6,978 nt of DNA from Pseudomonadota bacterium (GCA_023427285.1 JAEZBH010000324.1:1-6978), one strand, 5' to 3'. Shown: positions 1 through 6,861, counted from the first letter of the stretch. A program made the numbers and translations. Notes: generated from the letters alone by a model not told the origin.

Positions 1-980
1 GCCGCGCCGCCGGCGCCGGACGGCGCCGCCAGCCGGCCGTCCAGCACACCGGGCGGCTGACCGGCCAGTTGCGCGATCGCCCCGCTGGCCCGGGCCTGCT
101 GCGCGCGCAGATCAGGTAGGCGGGCGCGTAGGTCTTCGACCAGCGTGCGCTGGCGCTGCACGTCGAAATCGTCGATCAGGCCCGCGGCCGCCCGCGCCTG
201 CAGCAGGTCCAGCGACTCCTGGCTGGCCGCGAGGTCCTGTTGCAGCAGGTCCGCCTGCACCTGCACGCCGCGCAACTCGACGTAGGCGCGCGCCAGTTCG
301 GCCAGCACCGCCAGCCGGGCCTGCGCCTGCGTGGCCTGGGCCGCCGCCACGCCGGCATCGGCCGACTCGATGGTGCGGCGCACGCGGCCCCACAGGTCGA
401 GCTCCCACGACGCATCGAAACCGGCCTCGTAGACGTTGTGCGGCTCGGCCAGCACCGACACCAGCTCGTCGCGGCTGCCCGGTGGCGCGACCGCATCGAC
501 CAGCCGCGTGGCGCTGCCGGTTTCGCTCTGACGCTGGCGCGACACGCCGCCGGCCACGCCGACGCTGGGACCGCGCTGGGCCGCCGACATCAGCCGCTGC
601 ATGCGCGCCTGCGCAAACCGCAACGCGGCGCTTTGCAGATCGGGGTTGGCGGCCAGCACGCGCGCCTGCAAGGCCTGCAGCACCGGATCCTGGAACGGCG
701 CGGCCTGCTCGATCGGCGTGGCGCCGGCCTGCGCACCCAACACCGCCGCCTCGCGCAAGGAGGCATCGCCGCTGCGCCACTGCTGCCAGTCGGCCGGCGC
801 CTGCGGCGCGGGCTGCCAGGCCGCTGGCCCGACCGTGCAGGCAGTCAGCGACAAGGCCGCCGCCAGCGTGGCGTATCGCGGCCACGGCCAGCGGGCGGCC
901 ACGGTCATCACGGCGCGCGGTCCGCGCGGGCCGGCATCCGGCCTGGCGCTGGCGCGGGATCGGAAGCGGGAATGGAACAT
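1..980 (-). CDS. Outer-membrane efflux lipoprotein, NodT/OprM class (C-terminus cut by window edge)
   Basis: This is the exit duct of the pump, a TolC-like outer-membrane factor expected to trimerise and dock on the adaptor encoded at the start of the operon. About 326 residues are visible; the family usually has 450-500, so the second half lies beyond the left edge. From the ATG at 980, a hydrophobic segment (about residues 37-47) ends in the lipobox LTAC with Cys48, the predicted lipid-anchored residue. Residues 192-201 read WELDLWGRVR, a hallmark of this family, followed by the long Ala/Gln/Leu-rich helices of the first OEP repeat. The ATG at 980 follows a GGAG ribosome site and lies 15 bases after the upstream permease stop. 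The in-frame ATG at 908 would place the lipobox Cys at residue 24, a more usual signal-peptide length, but has no clear ribosome site. Codon use is strongly GC-ending, like the adjacent permease. The family call is firm; the start is not. Confidence 0.88.
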   Translation of the reverse strand, partial: MFHSRFRSRASARPDAGPRGPRAVMTVAARWPWPRYATLAAALSLTACTVGPAAWQPAPQAPADWQQWRSGDASLREAAVLGAQAGATPIEQAAPFQDPVLQALQARVLAANPDLQSAALRFAQARMQRLMSAAQRGPSVGVAGGVSRQRQSETGSATRLVDAVAPPGSRDELVSVLAEPHNVYEAGFDASWELDLWGRVRRTIESADAGVAAAQATQAQARLAVLAELARAYVELRGVQVQADLLQQDLAASQESLDLLQARAAAGLIDDFDVQRQRTLVEDLRARLPDLRAQQARASGAIAQLAGQPPGVLDGRLAAPSGAGGA

Positions 981-990
981 GGGGATCGTT

Positions 991-994
991 CTCC
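991..994 (-). promoter_or_regulatory. Ribosome-binding site supporting the 980 start of the outer-membrane factor
   Basis: On the minus strand GGAG lies 10 bases before the ATG at 980 and directly after the upstream permease stop (998-996). It is the only good Shine-Dalgarno match near either candidate start, so it favours 980 over the internal ATG at 908. Confidence 0.5.
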
Positions 995-995
995 G

Positions 996-2123
996 TCAGG
1001 CCAGCCGATGGCGAAACAGCCAGGCCGAGAAAGGCAGCGTCACCAGCGCGATCAGCGCCAGCGGCACCAGGTCGTGCACCACCGCGTGCAGGCCGACGCC
1101 TTCCAGGTAGATGCGCTGGACCAGATCGACCGCGAAACGCAGCGGATTGATCAGCGTGGCGATCTGCAGGGCCTGCGGCATGTTCTGCACCGGCGTGGTC
1201 AGGCCCGACAGCAGCATCATCGGCATGATCAGCACGAAGGTGTAGAGCATGGCCTGCTGCATGCTGGCCGAGACGGCCGAGATCGCCAGCCCCAGCCCGA
1301 CGCTGGCGATCATGAACAGCAGCAGGCCGGCGTACAGCGTCAGCACCGAGCCGCTCAGTGGCACGTGGAACCAGAACAGCGCCACGCACAGCACCAGCGT
1401 CGACTGGCACAGCCCGATCAGGATCGGCGGCACGGCCTTGCCGACCATGATCTCCATCGGTGACAGCGGCGTCACCAGCAACTGGTCGAAGGTGCCCTGC
1501 TCGCGCTCGCGCGCCACCGACAGCGCCGTCAGCATCAAGGTCTGCAGCATGCTCAGCGAGGCGATCAGGCCCGGCAGGAAATGCCAGCGGCTGTCCAGGT
1601 TGGGGTTGAACCAGGCGCGGTTCTCGACCGTCAGCACGGCGGGCGCCCCGCCGTGACGTGCCTGCCAATCGGCGTTGAACCGCTCGGCCACCGCGTTGAA
1701 GTACGCCACCGCCGAGTTGGCCGTATTGGCATTGCGCGCATCGACGATGAGCTGCACCGGCGCCGCCTCGCCGGCCTGCAGCCGGTCCTCGAAGCGCGGC
1801 TCGATCTGCACCACCATCAAGACCTGCTGGCCGTCAATCAGCGGCGCGATCTCGGCGGGCGAGCGCAGGGTCGCGACGCGCCGGAACACACCGGTGCCGT
1901 CGAGCCGCGCCACCAGCTCGGTGGCCGCGCCGCCGCGGCTCTGGTCGAGCAGCGCGTAGGGCACGTTGCTCAGGTCGTAGGTCGACGCGTAGCCGAACAG
2001 GAAGGTCTGCACCACCGCCGGCACCAGCAGCAGCACCCTGGCGGTCTTGTCCTTCAGGATCGCCAGGAACTCCTTCTTGCACAACACGGCGATACGCGCG
2101 AGCATCGGCAGCAGCGTGGGCAT
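996..2123 (-). CDS. ABC-2 type permease subunit, YbhR-like
   Basis: This is the second inner-membrane permease of the exporter, 375 residues, expected to pair with the permease encoded just upstream. It has the ABC-2 layout: a cytoplasmic N-terminus, a first membrane segment (about 28-46), a large extracytoplasmic domain (about 47-180), then five hydrophobic segments (about 183-203, 230-252, 260-286, 292-310, 352-370). The motif AREREQGTFDQLLVTPL (204-220) after the second segment is the conserved cytoplasmic coupling region of this family. WFNPNLDSRWHFLPGL (171-186) precedes that segment and matches the equivalent motif in its partner. The ATG at 2123 has a GAGG ribosome site that overlaps the stop of the upstream gene; the gap between the genes is 11 bases. 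The in-frame ATG at 2105 is less well placed. Leucine codons are almost all CTG. YbhR and YbhS type subunits are paralogues, so the assignment as YbhR-like rests on gene order. Confidence 0.93.
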   Translation of the reverse strand: MPTLLPMLARIAVLCKKEFLAILKDKTARVLLLVPAVVQTFLFGYASTYDLSNVPYALLDQSRGGAATELVARLDGTGVFRRVATLRSPAEIAPLIDGQQVLMVVQIEPRFEDRLQAGEAAPVQLIVDARNANTANSAVAYFNAVAERFNADWQARHGGAPAVLTVENRAWFNPNLDSRWHFLPGLIASLSMLQTLMLTALSVAREREQGTFDQLLVTPLSPMEIMVGKAVPPILIGLCQSTLVLCVALFWFHVPLSGSVLTLYAGLLLFMIASVGLGLAISAVSASMQQAMLYTFVLIMPMMLLSGLTTPVQNMPQALQIATLINPLRFAVDLVQRIYLEGVGLHAVVHDLVPLALIALVTLPFSAWLFRHRLA

Positions 2124-2132
2124 CCAGGCTTT

Positions 2133-2136
2133 CCTC
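2133..2136 (-). promoter_or_regulatory. Ribosome-binding site for the second permease
   Basis: On the minus strand GAGG lies 9 bases before the ATG at 2123 and overlaps the TGA of the preceding permease (2137-2135). This arrangement suggests coupled translation of the two permease subunits and supports 2123 as the start. Confidence 0.55.
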
Positions 2137-3277
2137 AATCCAGTTTCTTGCGCGTGACCCAGCGCGCCAGGCCGATGAAAAACACCGCATAGGCCGCCAG
2201 CACCGCCCAGTTCGTCAGGATCGACGGCCAGGTATTGCCCGCCAGGAACAGGGTGCGGATGGTTTCCATGTAATAGGTGGCCGGCAGCACCTGGCCGACC
2301 GCGCGGATCGCCGCCGGCACGTTGCGCAGGTCGAACAGGAAACCCGACAGCATCACCGAGGGCAGGAAACTGGCCAGCAGCGCGATCTGGCTGGCCAGGA
2401 ACTGGTTCTTGGTCACCGACGAGATCACCAGGCCCAGCCCGACCGCCACGAACAGGTAGAGCATCGAGCTGAACACCAGCGCCGCCAGCGAACCGTGCAT
2501 CGGCACGCCGAACAGCCAGCGGGCCGCCGCCAGGCACAGCATCAGCCCGATCAGGCCGACGCAGAAATACGGGATCATCTTGGCGATGAGGATCTCGACC
2601 GGCCGCACCGGCGTCACGAACAGCGCCTCGAGCGTGCCGCGCTCCCATTCGCGCGCCATCACCAGCGCGGTCAGGAAGGCGCCGACCAGCGTCATGATCA
2701 GCACGATCAGGCCCGGCACCAGAAAGTACCGACTGTTGTTGGCCTCGTTGAACCACATCCTGGATTCCACGACGACGGCCGGGGCGGCGAGGCTGCCTTC
2801 GCCGGCAGCGATGCGTTTGGCGCTCCATTGCGCGATTGCGCCTTGCGCGAAGGCCTGCAGCACTCTCGCACGATTAGCATCCACGCCATTGACCAGGATC
2901 TGAATCGTGGCGTCGCCGCTCGCGAGGCGTCTCGAGAAGTCAGAGCGCATATAGACGATCGCATCCACCTCGCGCTCGCGCATCAATCCGAGCGCGGCAT
3001 TCATGGATACGAGCGGCACGGGTGAGAAGTAGGGCGACAGATAGAAGCCGGCCAGCACGTCCTGTGCGCCGGGCGAGGTGTCTTCGGTCACGAGCGCTAT
3101 GGGTGCGTTCTTTACGTCGAACGACAGGCCATAGCCGAAGATCAGGATCAGCAACAGCGGCAGGAACAGTCCGACCATCAGATTGCTCTTGTCACGCAGC
3201 AACTGACGGCCTTCCTTGCGAGTGAGCGCACGCACGCGGTGCCATGAGAACGCGGCGTGAACTTGCGGGTCGCTCAT
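2135..3277 (-). CDS. ABC-2 type permease subunit, YbhS-like (possible mosaic gene)
   Basis: This is the first inner-membrane permease of the exporter, 380 residues. A first membrane segment (about 33-53) is followed by an extracytoplasmic domain (about 54-183). Five more hydrophobic segments lie at about 185-207, 232-252, 264-287, 295-315 and 352-370. MAREWERGTLEALFVTPV (207-224) is the conserved ABC-2 coupling motif, and WFNEANNSRYFLVPGL (175-190) is the motif just before the second membrane segment. The ATG at 3277 overlaps the ATPase stop as ATGA, so the two are probably translationally coupled. The gene is compositionally split. Before residue 184, 12 of 21 Leu codons are CTG, with CTC and TTG in use, and AGA, AGG, ATA, GTA, GGA and TCA all appear. 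From residue 186 onward 31 of 34 Leu codons are CTG and none of those rare codons is seen (hand count). The frame is intact across the change. Confidence 0.93.
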   Translation of the reverse strand: MSDPQVHAAFSWHRVRALTRKEGRQLLRDKSNLMVGLFLPLLLILIFGYGLSFDVKNAPIALVTEDTSPGAQDVLAGFYLSPYFSPVPLVSMNAALGLMREREVDAIVYMRSDFSRRLASGDATIQILVNGVDANRARVLQAFAQGAIAQWSAKRIAAGEGSLAAPAVVVESRMWFNEANNSRYFLVPGLIVLIMTLVGAFLTALVMAREWERGTLEALFVTPVRPVEILIAKMIPYFCVGLIGLMLCLAAARWLFGVPMHGSLAALVFSSMLYLFVAVGLGLVISSVTKNQFLASQIALLASFLPSVMLSGFLFDLRNVPAAIRAVGQVLPATYYMETIRTLFLAGNTWPSILTNWAVLAAYAVFFIGLARWVTRKKLD

Positions 3278-5025
3278 GCCGCGATACCGTTCGCAGGGTC
3301 GCGGCGGCCAGATTCGATGATCGCAATGAACGCTTCTTCCATCGTCCCGACGATGCGGCCGTCCGCCGATGCACGCGCGCGCACTTCGTCCGGCGTGCCG
3401 ATCGCGAGCATGCGGCCGGCATCCTGGATCATGATGCGATCGCAGTACTCGGCCTCTTCCATGAAGTGCGTCGTGACGACGATCGTGGTGCCGTGATCGG
3501 CCAGCGCGGAGATCCGGCGCCAGAATTCGCGACGAGCCAATGGATCGGCGCCGCTCGTGGGTTCATCGAGAAACAGGATCTGCGGCTCGTGCAGCAAGGC
3601 CGCTGCCATCGCCAGCCGACGTTGAAATCCGCCGGGCAGGGCGCCGGAGGGCGTGTCCTCGCGCTCGCGCAGACCGAAATTGTCGAGCGCCCACGCGATT
3701 CGTTCATCGCGTCGCCGTCCGCGCAAGCCATAGGCGCCTGCAAAGAACTGCAGATTCTCCAGGATGCTCAGATCGCCATAGAGCGAGAACTTCTGCGCGA
3801 CATAGCCCACGTTCTGGCGAGCTTCCGCGCGCGCATGACGCAGATCGGCGCCGGCCACGCGCAGTGTTCCGCTGCTGGCGGGCAGCAAGCCGCAGAGCAT
3901 GCGGAAGGTCGTGGTCTTTCCCGCGCCATTCGGACCCAGCAGTCCGAAGACCTCACCGCGCCGTACTGCGAAGCTGGTGCGATCGACGGCTGTGAAATCG
4001 CCGAATCTGCGTACGACCTCGTGCACGTCGATCACGGTGTCGGCATCGCTGTCGCGATGCATTGCCTTGAGCTCGATCGTCGCAGCTGCGGCCGGTGCAA
4101 CATCGGTCCGCTTGCGCAGCATCATCATGAGCCCGTCCTCGAGCGAGGCGTTGGTCGGAGTGAGTTCGACATCGGCGAGTGTGCAGGCCTGCCCGGCATG
4201 CAGCACCGTACGGACCTGTCCTCCGTGCGGAACCGCGTCGATGATTTCAGGCATGTCGATGAGGCGTGCCTGCAAGCTGCGGGCGGATTCGTGTCGCAAT
4301 GACCTCGCGAAATAGACATGGCCGTCGGCGCGTTGGCGGATGTCCTGCGGGGCGCCGACATCGAGCACGCGTCCTTCGTGCATCACGACTACATGCGCAC
4401 AGCGCTCGGCTTCGTCCATATAGGAAGTACTCACCAGAACCGTGAGCCCTTCGCTGCGCACGAGTCCCGCGACGATGTCCCACAGCTCGCGTCGGGACAG
4501 CGGATCGACGCCGACGGTGGGCTCATCGAGCAGCAGCAGTTCCGGCGAGCGCACGAGTGTGCAGGCGAGTCCCAGCTTCTGCTTCATGCCGCCCGACAGT
4601 TTTCCCGCAAGCCGATCGCGAAACGGTCCGAGGGCCGTCATGTCCATCAGCCGCGGATAACGATCGTTGCGCTGCGCAGGCGAGACACCATGCAGATCGG
4701 CATAGAGATCCAGGTTCTCCTGGACGCTCAGGTCTTCATACAGTCCAAAACGCTGCGGCATGTAGCTGATGCGGTTCTGGATCTGCTGGGCCTGCGTGGA
4801 CGCATCGAGTCCGAGCACATGCAGCGAGCCCTGATCCGCTCGCATCAATCCTGCTGCAAGGCGCAGTAACGTGGTCTTGCCTGCTCCGTCGGGCCCGACC
4901 AGTGCCGTCAGTGCGCCGCGTCGCGCTTCGAACGAGACGACATCGAGTGCAGTGACGAACTCGGTCTTGCCGCGCGCAAATCGTTTGGATAGCTCGCGAG
5001 CAACGATGACGTCGTCCTGTGACAT
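3274..5025 (-). CDS. Fused two-domain ABC transporter ATPase, YbhF-like
   Basis: This protein hydrolyses ATP to power the two ABC-2 permeases from the cytoplasmic face. It has 583 residues and two nucleotide-binding domains in tandem, close in length to YbhF. Domain 1 has Walker A GPDGAGKTT (44-52), Q-loop Gln91, signature LSGGMKQK (143-150) and Walker B LLLLDEPT (163-170). A linker occupies about 240-330. Domain 2 has Walker A GPNGAGKTT (364-372), Q-loop Gln411, signature LPGGFQRR (463-470), Walker B ILFLDEPT (483-490) and switch His520. The domain 1 switch histidine is replaced by Ser201 (STSYMDEAE), and the domain 2 signature has Pro464 in place of Ser. This suggests one degenerate and one intact ATP site. 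The ATG at 5025 lies one base after the adaptor stop; the frame stays open further upstream, but that stretch overlaps the adaptor gene and reads as non-protein. The stop overlaps the next ATG by four bases. Confidence 0.95.
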   Translation of the reverse strand: MSQDDVIVARELSKRFARGKTEFVTALDVVSFEARRGALTALVGPDGAGKTTLLRLAAGLMRADQGSLHVLGLDASTQAQQIQNRISYMPQRFGLYEDLSVQENLDLYADLHGVSPAQRNDRYPRLMDMTALGPFRDRLAGKLSGGMKQKLGLACTLVRSPELLLLDEPTVGVDPLSRRELWDIVAGLVRSEGLTVLVSTSYMDEAERCAHVVVMHEGRVLDVGAPQDIRQRADGHVYFARSLRHESARSLQARLIDMPEIIDAVPHGGQVRTVLHAGQACTLADVELTPTNASLEDGLMMMLRKRTDVAPAAAATIELKAMHRDSDADTVIDVHEVVRRFGDFTAVDRTSFAVRRGEVFGLLGPNGAGKTTTFRMLCGLLPASSGTLRVAGADLRHARAEARQNVGYVAQKFSLYGDLSILENLQFFAGAYGLRGRRRDERIAWALDNFGLREREDTPSGALPGGFQRRLAMAAALLHEPQILFLDEPTSGADPLARREFWRRISALADHGTTIVVTTHFMEEAEYCDRIMIQDAGRMLAIGTPDEVRARASADGRIVGTMEEAFIAIIESGRRDPANGIAA

Positions 5026-5026
5026 C

Positions 5027-6049
5027 TCACAGGCTCGCGTTGCTGGCGGCGGGAGTGTGCTGCGTGGGATCGATGGTGACGGTCGCAGGCATTCCGAGAC
5101 GCAATCGGTTCTGCTCGTCGCGCACGAGGATGCGCACTTCGTACACGAGACTGGTGCGCAGCTCGTCGGTCTGCACGGTCTTCGGGGTGAACTCCGCGGT
5201 CGACGAGAGAAAGCCGATGGTGCCTTCGATGAGGTGATCGGGCGCGCTGTCGATCGAGACGCGCGCCGGCATCCCCACATTCACCCGGCCCAAGTCGGTT
5301 TCGCTCACGTACGCGCGAACCCATTTCGGATTCATGACGGCGATGGAGAAGACAGGTCGCTGCGGCGTCGCAAGCTCGCCCGGTTCCATCAAACGATTGC
5401 GTACCACGCCATCGGTGGGGGAAACGAGTTCGGCATCCTTGAGCTGTCGTTGCAGCAGAGCGAGATCGGCTTCCGCCGCGTCCAGCTGCGCGCTCGCCGT
5501 CTGGATGTCCTCTTCCCGCGCGCCGGCCAGGATCAGTCGCAGCGACTCCTTGCTGTTCTGCAGCCGCGCTTCGCTCGTTCGCACCTGCGCGGTTGCGGCC
5601 TCGAGATCCTGTGCGCTGATGGCTCGGCCTTCCGAGGCTGCACTGATCGATTGCAACCGCTCGATCTGGCTGCGTGCGTTCGCCGCTTCGGCTTCCGCGG
5701 CGGCGACGGCCGCGCGCGCCTGCGCAATTTCCTCGGGCCGCGCGCCGTTGCGAAGCTTGCGCAGCATCTCCGATTGGGCCGCGACTCTGGCTTCTGCCTG
5801 CTTCACGCGCGGCAGGAGCCGGCCGGTATCGAGGCGCGCGAGCACCTGTCCGGCCCGAACGGTCGATCCTTCTTCCACGAGGACTTCGGCAATACGCTCG
5901 CTGTCGTTGAAGGGCAGCTCCACCTGGCGAAGATCCACATTGCCGTGCAGCACGATCGAGTTGCCCTGACTGCCTCGTGTCGAAATCCACACTGCGATGC
6001 CGATGATGGCGGCAGCGAGGATCCCGATGCCGACGATGCGCTTGTTCAC
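5027..6049 (-). CDS. Periplasmic adaptor (membrane fusion protein) of HlyD/YbhG type
   Basis: This protein bridges the inner-membrane ABC transporter and the outer-membrane factor across the periplasm. It has 340 residues, close to the roughly 330 of YbhG. A single N-terminal hydrophobic segment (5-23) serves as an anchor or uncleaved signal. Next comes the first half of a lipoyl-like domain (about 33-78, with the typical VEEGSTVRAGQVLARLD). A long Ala/Glu/Arg-rich coiled-coil hairpin follows (about 78-205), then the second lipoyl half (about 206-240, SPTDGVV) and a beta-barrel region (about 241-330, with FTPKTVQT at 287-294). The two hairpin arms carry related segments, NGARPEEIAQA (101-111) and AGAREEDIQTA (175-185). 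Translation starts at GTG 6049, because no in-frame ATG exists between it and the upstream stop; the ribosome site is weak (GGA seven bases away). It is the first gene of the operon and should be directly controlled by the promoter at 6082-6111. Confidence 0.94.
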   Translation of the reverse strand: MNKRIVGIGILAAAIIGIAVWISTRGSQGNSIVLHGNVDLRQVELPFNDSERIAEVLVEEGSTVRAGQVLARLDTGRLLPRVKQAEARVAAQSEMLRKLRNGARPEEIAQARAAVAAAEAEAANARSQIERLQSISAASEGRAISAQDLEAATAQVRTSEARLQNSKESLRLILAGAREEDIQTASAQLDAAEADLALLQRQLKDAELVSPTDGVVRNRLMEPGELATPQRPVFSIAVMNPKWVRAYVSETDLGRVNVGMPARVSIDSAPDHLIEGTIGFLSSTAEFTPKTVQTDELRTSLVYEVRILVRDEQNRLRLGMPATVTIDPTQHTPAASNASL

Positions 6050-6066
6050 GATGGAATCCAGGTGAC

Positions 6067-6095
6067 TTGCAAGTGCGGCGCATTCTATTCAAAAT
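6067..6095 (+). promoter_or_regulatory. Predicted promoter of the TetR-family regulator gene
   Basis: TTGCAA (6067-6072) and CAAAAT (6090-6095) are separated by 17 bases. Each matches the sigma-70 consensus at four of six positions. The -10 box lies inside the palindrome at 6087-6106, so the regulator would repress its own gene. This is a by-eye prediction of modest strength. Confidence 0.4.
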
Positions 6096-6111
6096 CAAAT
6101 TTGAATTACAA
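6082..6111 (-). promoter_or_regulatory. Predicted promoter of the efflux operon
   Basis: On the minus strand, TTGTAA (6111-6106) and TAGAAT (6087-6082) are separated by 18 bases. The -10 box matches consensus at five of six positions and the -35 box at four of six. Transcription would begin near 6075, giving a leader of about 25 bases before the GTG at 6049. The spacer is almost entirely filled by the palindrome, a classic place for a TetR-type repressor to block RNA polymerase. Confidence 0.55.
6087..6106. promoter_or_regulatory. Palindromic operator, likely site of the divergent TetR-family repressor
   Basis: ATTCAAA (6087-6093) and TTTGAAT (6100-6106) form perfect seven-base inverted arms around a six-base spacer. 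Within it, TCAAATTTGA (6095-6104) is a second, overlapping perfect palindrome. The element sits in the short AT-rich gap between the regulator and the operon, where TetR-family operators are usually found. The 20-base length fits two half-sites of a dimer. Binding by this regulator is inferred. Confidence 0.6.
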
Positions 6112-6123
6112 CTAGAGACGTAA

Positions 6124-6810
6124 ATGCCGAAAAATATCCGCCGCACGCAGGGCGTACGTGCGAAGGCGAAGCCGCAACGCGAGGACGGCGCGCTGACGCG
6201 TCAGCAACTCCTGGAAGTGGGTGGGCAGGTGTTCGCCGAGCAGGGCTACACGCGGGCTACGAGCAAGGAGATCTGCGAGCGCGCCAATGCGAACATCGCA
6301 GCAGTCAACTATCACTTCGGCGGCAAGGAGGGTCTTTACGCAGCCGTGCTCGAGGAGGCACATGCGCGGCTGGTCAGCATCGATCTGGTGACCGCTGCCG
6401 TGAAAGATCAGAGCGATCCGGTGGCGGGGCTACGTTTGTTCTTCACTCGCCTGGTCGAAGAGATCGCGCGACGCGGCGACGGCGCCTGGGAATTGCGTGT
6501 GCTGAGCCGGGAAGTGCTCGCGCCGACACCGATGGTCGAGCGGATGCTGGCCAATCAGGTCGCACCCAAGGCGAAGTTGATGATGGGCTTGATTGCCGGC
6601 CTTCTCGATCTGCCTGCGAATCACCCGGCCGTGAGTCGGTGCATCGTCAGCCTGATGGGGCCCTGCGTGATGCTGTTGATGGTGGACGAGCAGGTGCTCG
6701 CAAGGATACTGCCATCGCTGAAGCCGGAGCCGGCCGCGATGGTCGAACATCTGGTGAGCTTTGCACTCGGCGGGATCAAAGCCGTCGCAGCGCGCGAGAA
6801 AAGAAAATGA
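6124..6810 (+). CDS. TetR-family transcriptional regulator, CecR/YbiH-like
   Basis: This is a predicted repressor of the divergent efflux operon that releases DNA on binding a small molecule. It has 228 residues, similar to the roughly 220 of CecR. A basic N-terminal tail (1-20) precedes the TetR DNA-binding domain (about 24-72). That domain shows LLEVGGQVFAEQGYTRATSKEI (29-50) and the recognition-helix region ANIAAVNYHFGGKEGLY (56-72), which are typical TetR signatures. The rest (about 80-222) is the helical ligand and dimerisation domain, resembling the DUF1956-type C-terminal domain of CecR. The ATG at 6124 has only a weak purine-rich ribosome site (AGAG, 6114-6117). In Escherichia coli the cecR gene heads the same operon as ybhGFSR; here the regulator is divergent, sharing a control region with the pump. 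The ligand cannot be told from the sequence. Confidence 0.92.
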   Translation: MPKNIRRTQGVRAKAKPQREDGALTRQQLLEVGGQVFAEQGYTRATSKEICERANANIAAVNYHFGGKEGLYAAVLEEAHARLVSIDLVTAAVKDQSDPVAGLRLFFTRLVEEIARRGDGAWELRVLSREVLAPTPMVERMLANQVAPKAKLMMGLIAGLLDLPANHPAVSRCIVSLMGPCVMLLMVDEQVLARILPSLKPEPAAMVEHLVSFALGGIKAVAAREKRK

Positions 6811-6814
6811 TCCT

Positions 6815-6856
6815 TCGTCGTTGACGGCGGCGCGCGGAGAAAAGCTTCAGCGACGA
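6815..6856. terminator. Weak stem-loop in the convergent gap, possible terminator
   Basis: Bases 6815-6824 can pair with 6847-6856 as a ten-base stem with one G-U pair and a 22-base loop, between two converging genes. There is no U-run directly after the stem on the plus strand. On the minus strand a T-rich stretch follows after about eight bases, inside the end of the regulator gene. The position is suggestive but the structure is not strong. Confidence 0.22.
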
Positions 6857-6861
6857 GATGT

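Noticed and set aside
1..60. GC-rich direct and inverted GCCGCC/GGCGCC motifs at the left edge
   Set aside because: They are explained by Ala, Gly and Pro codons in the coding sequence (APSGAGGA). No regular repeat unit or mobile-element end is present.
240..1463. Long plus-strand open frame (407 codons) opposite the outer-membrane factor and second permease
   Set aside because: Its translation is rich in His, Arg and Gln with no recognisable domain. It mirrors the minus-strand genes, whose GC-ending codons suppress stops on the opposite strand.
112..1668. Minus-strand 518-codon frame spanning the outer-membrane factor and part of the second permease
   Set aside because: The Ala/Gly/Arg-rich translation has no family features. 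The outer-membrane factor and the permease, in other frames, account for this DNA.
3244..4302. Plus-strand open frame (352 codons) opposite the ATPase gene
   Set aside because: The minus strand here encodes unmistakable ABC motifs. The plus-strand product shows no domain and is an antisense shadow.
5026..5280. In-frame upstream extension of the ATPase
   Set aside because: The frame stays open to 5280 but overlaps the adaptor gene, and its translation is Ser/Arg/Pro-rich non-protein. The ATG at 5025, one base after the adaptor stop, gives a normal ABC N-terminus.
4871..6115. Plus-strand open frame (414 codons) opposite the adaptor gene
   Set aside because: It runs over the adaptor and into the operator region and ends just before the regulator start. 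Its composition is typical of an antisense shadow in high-GC DNA.
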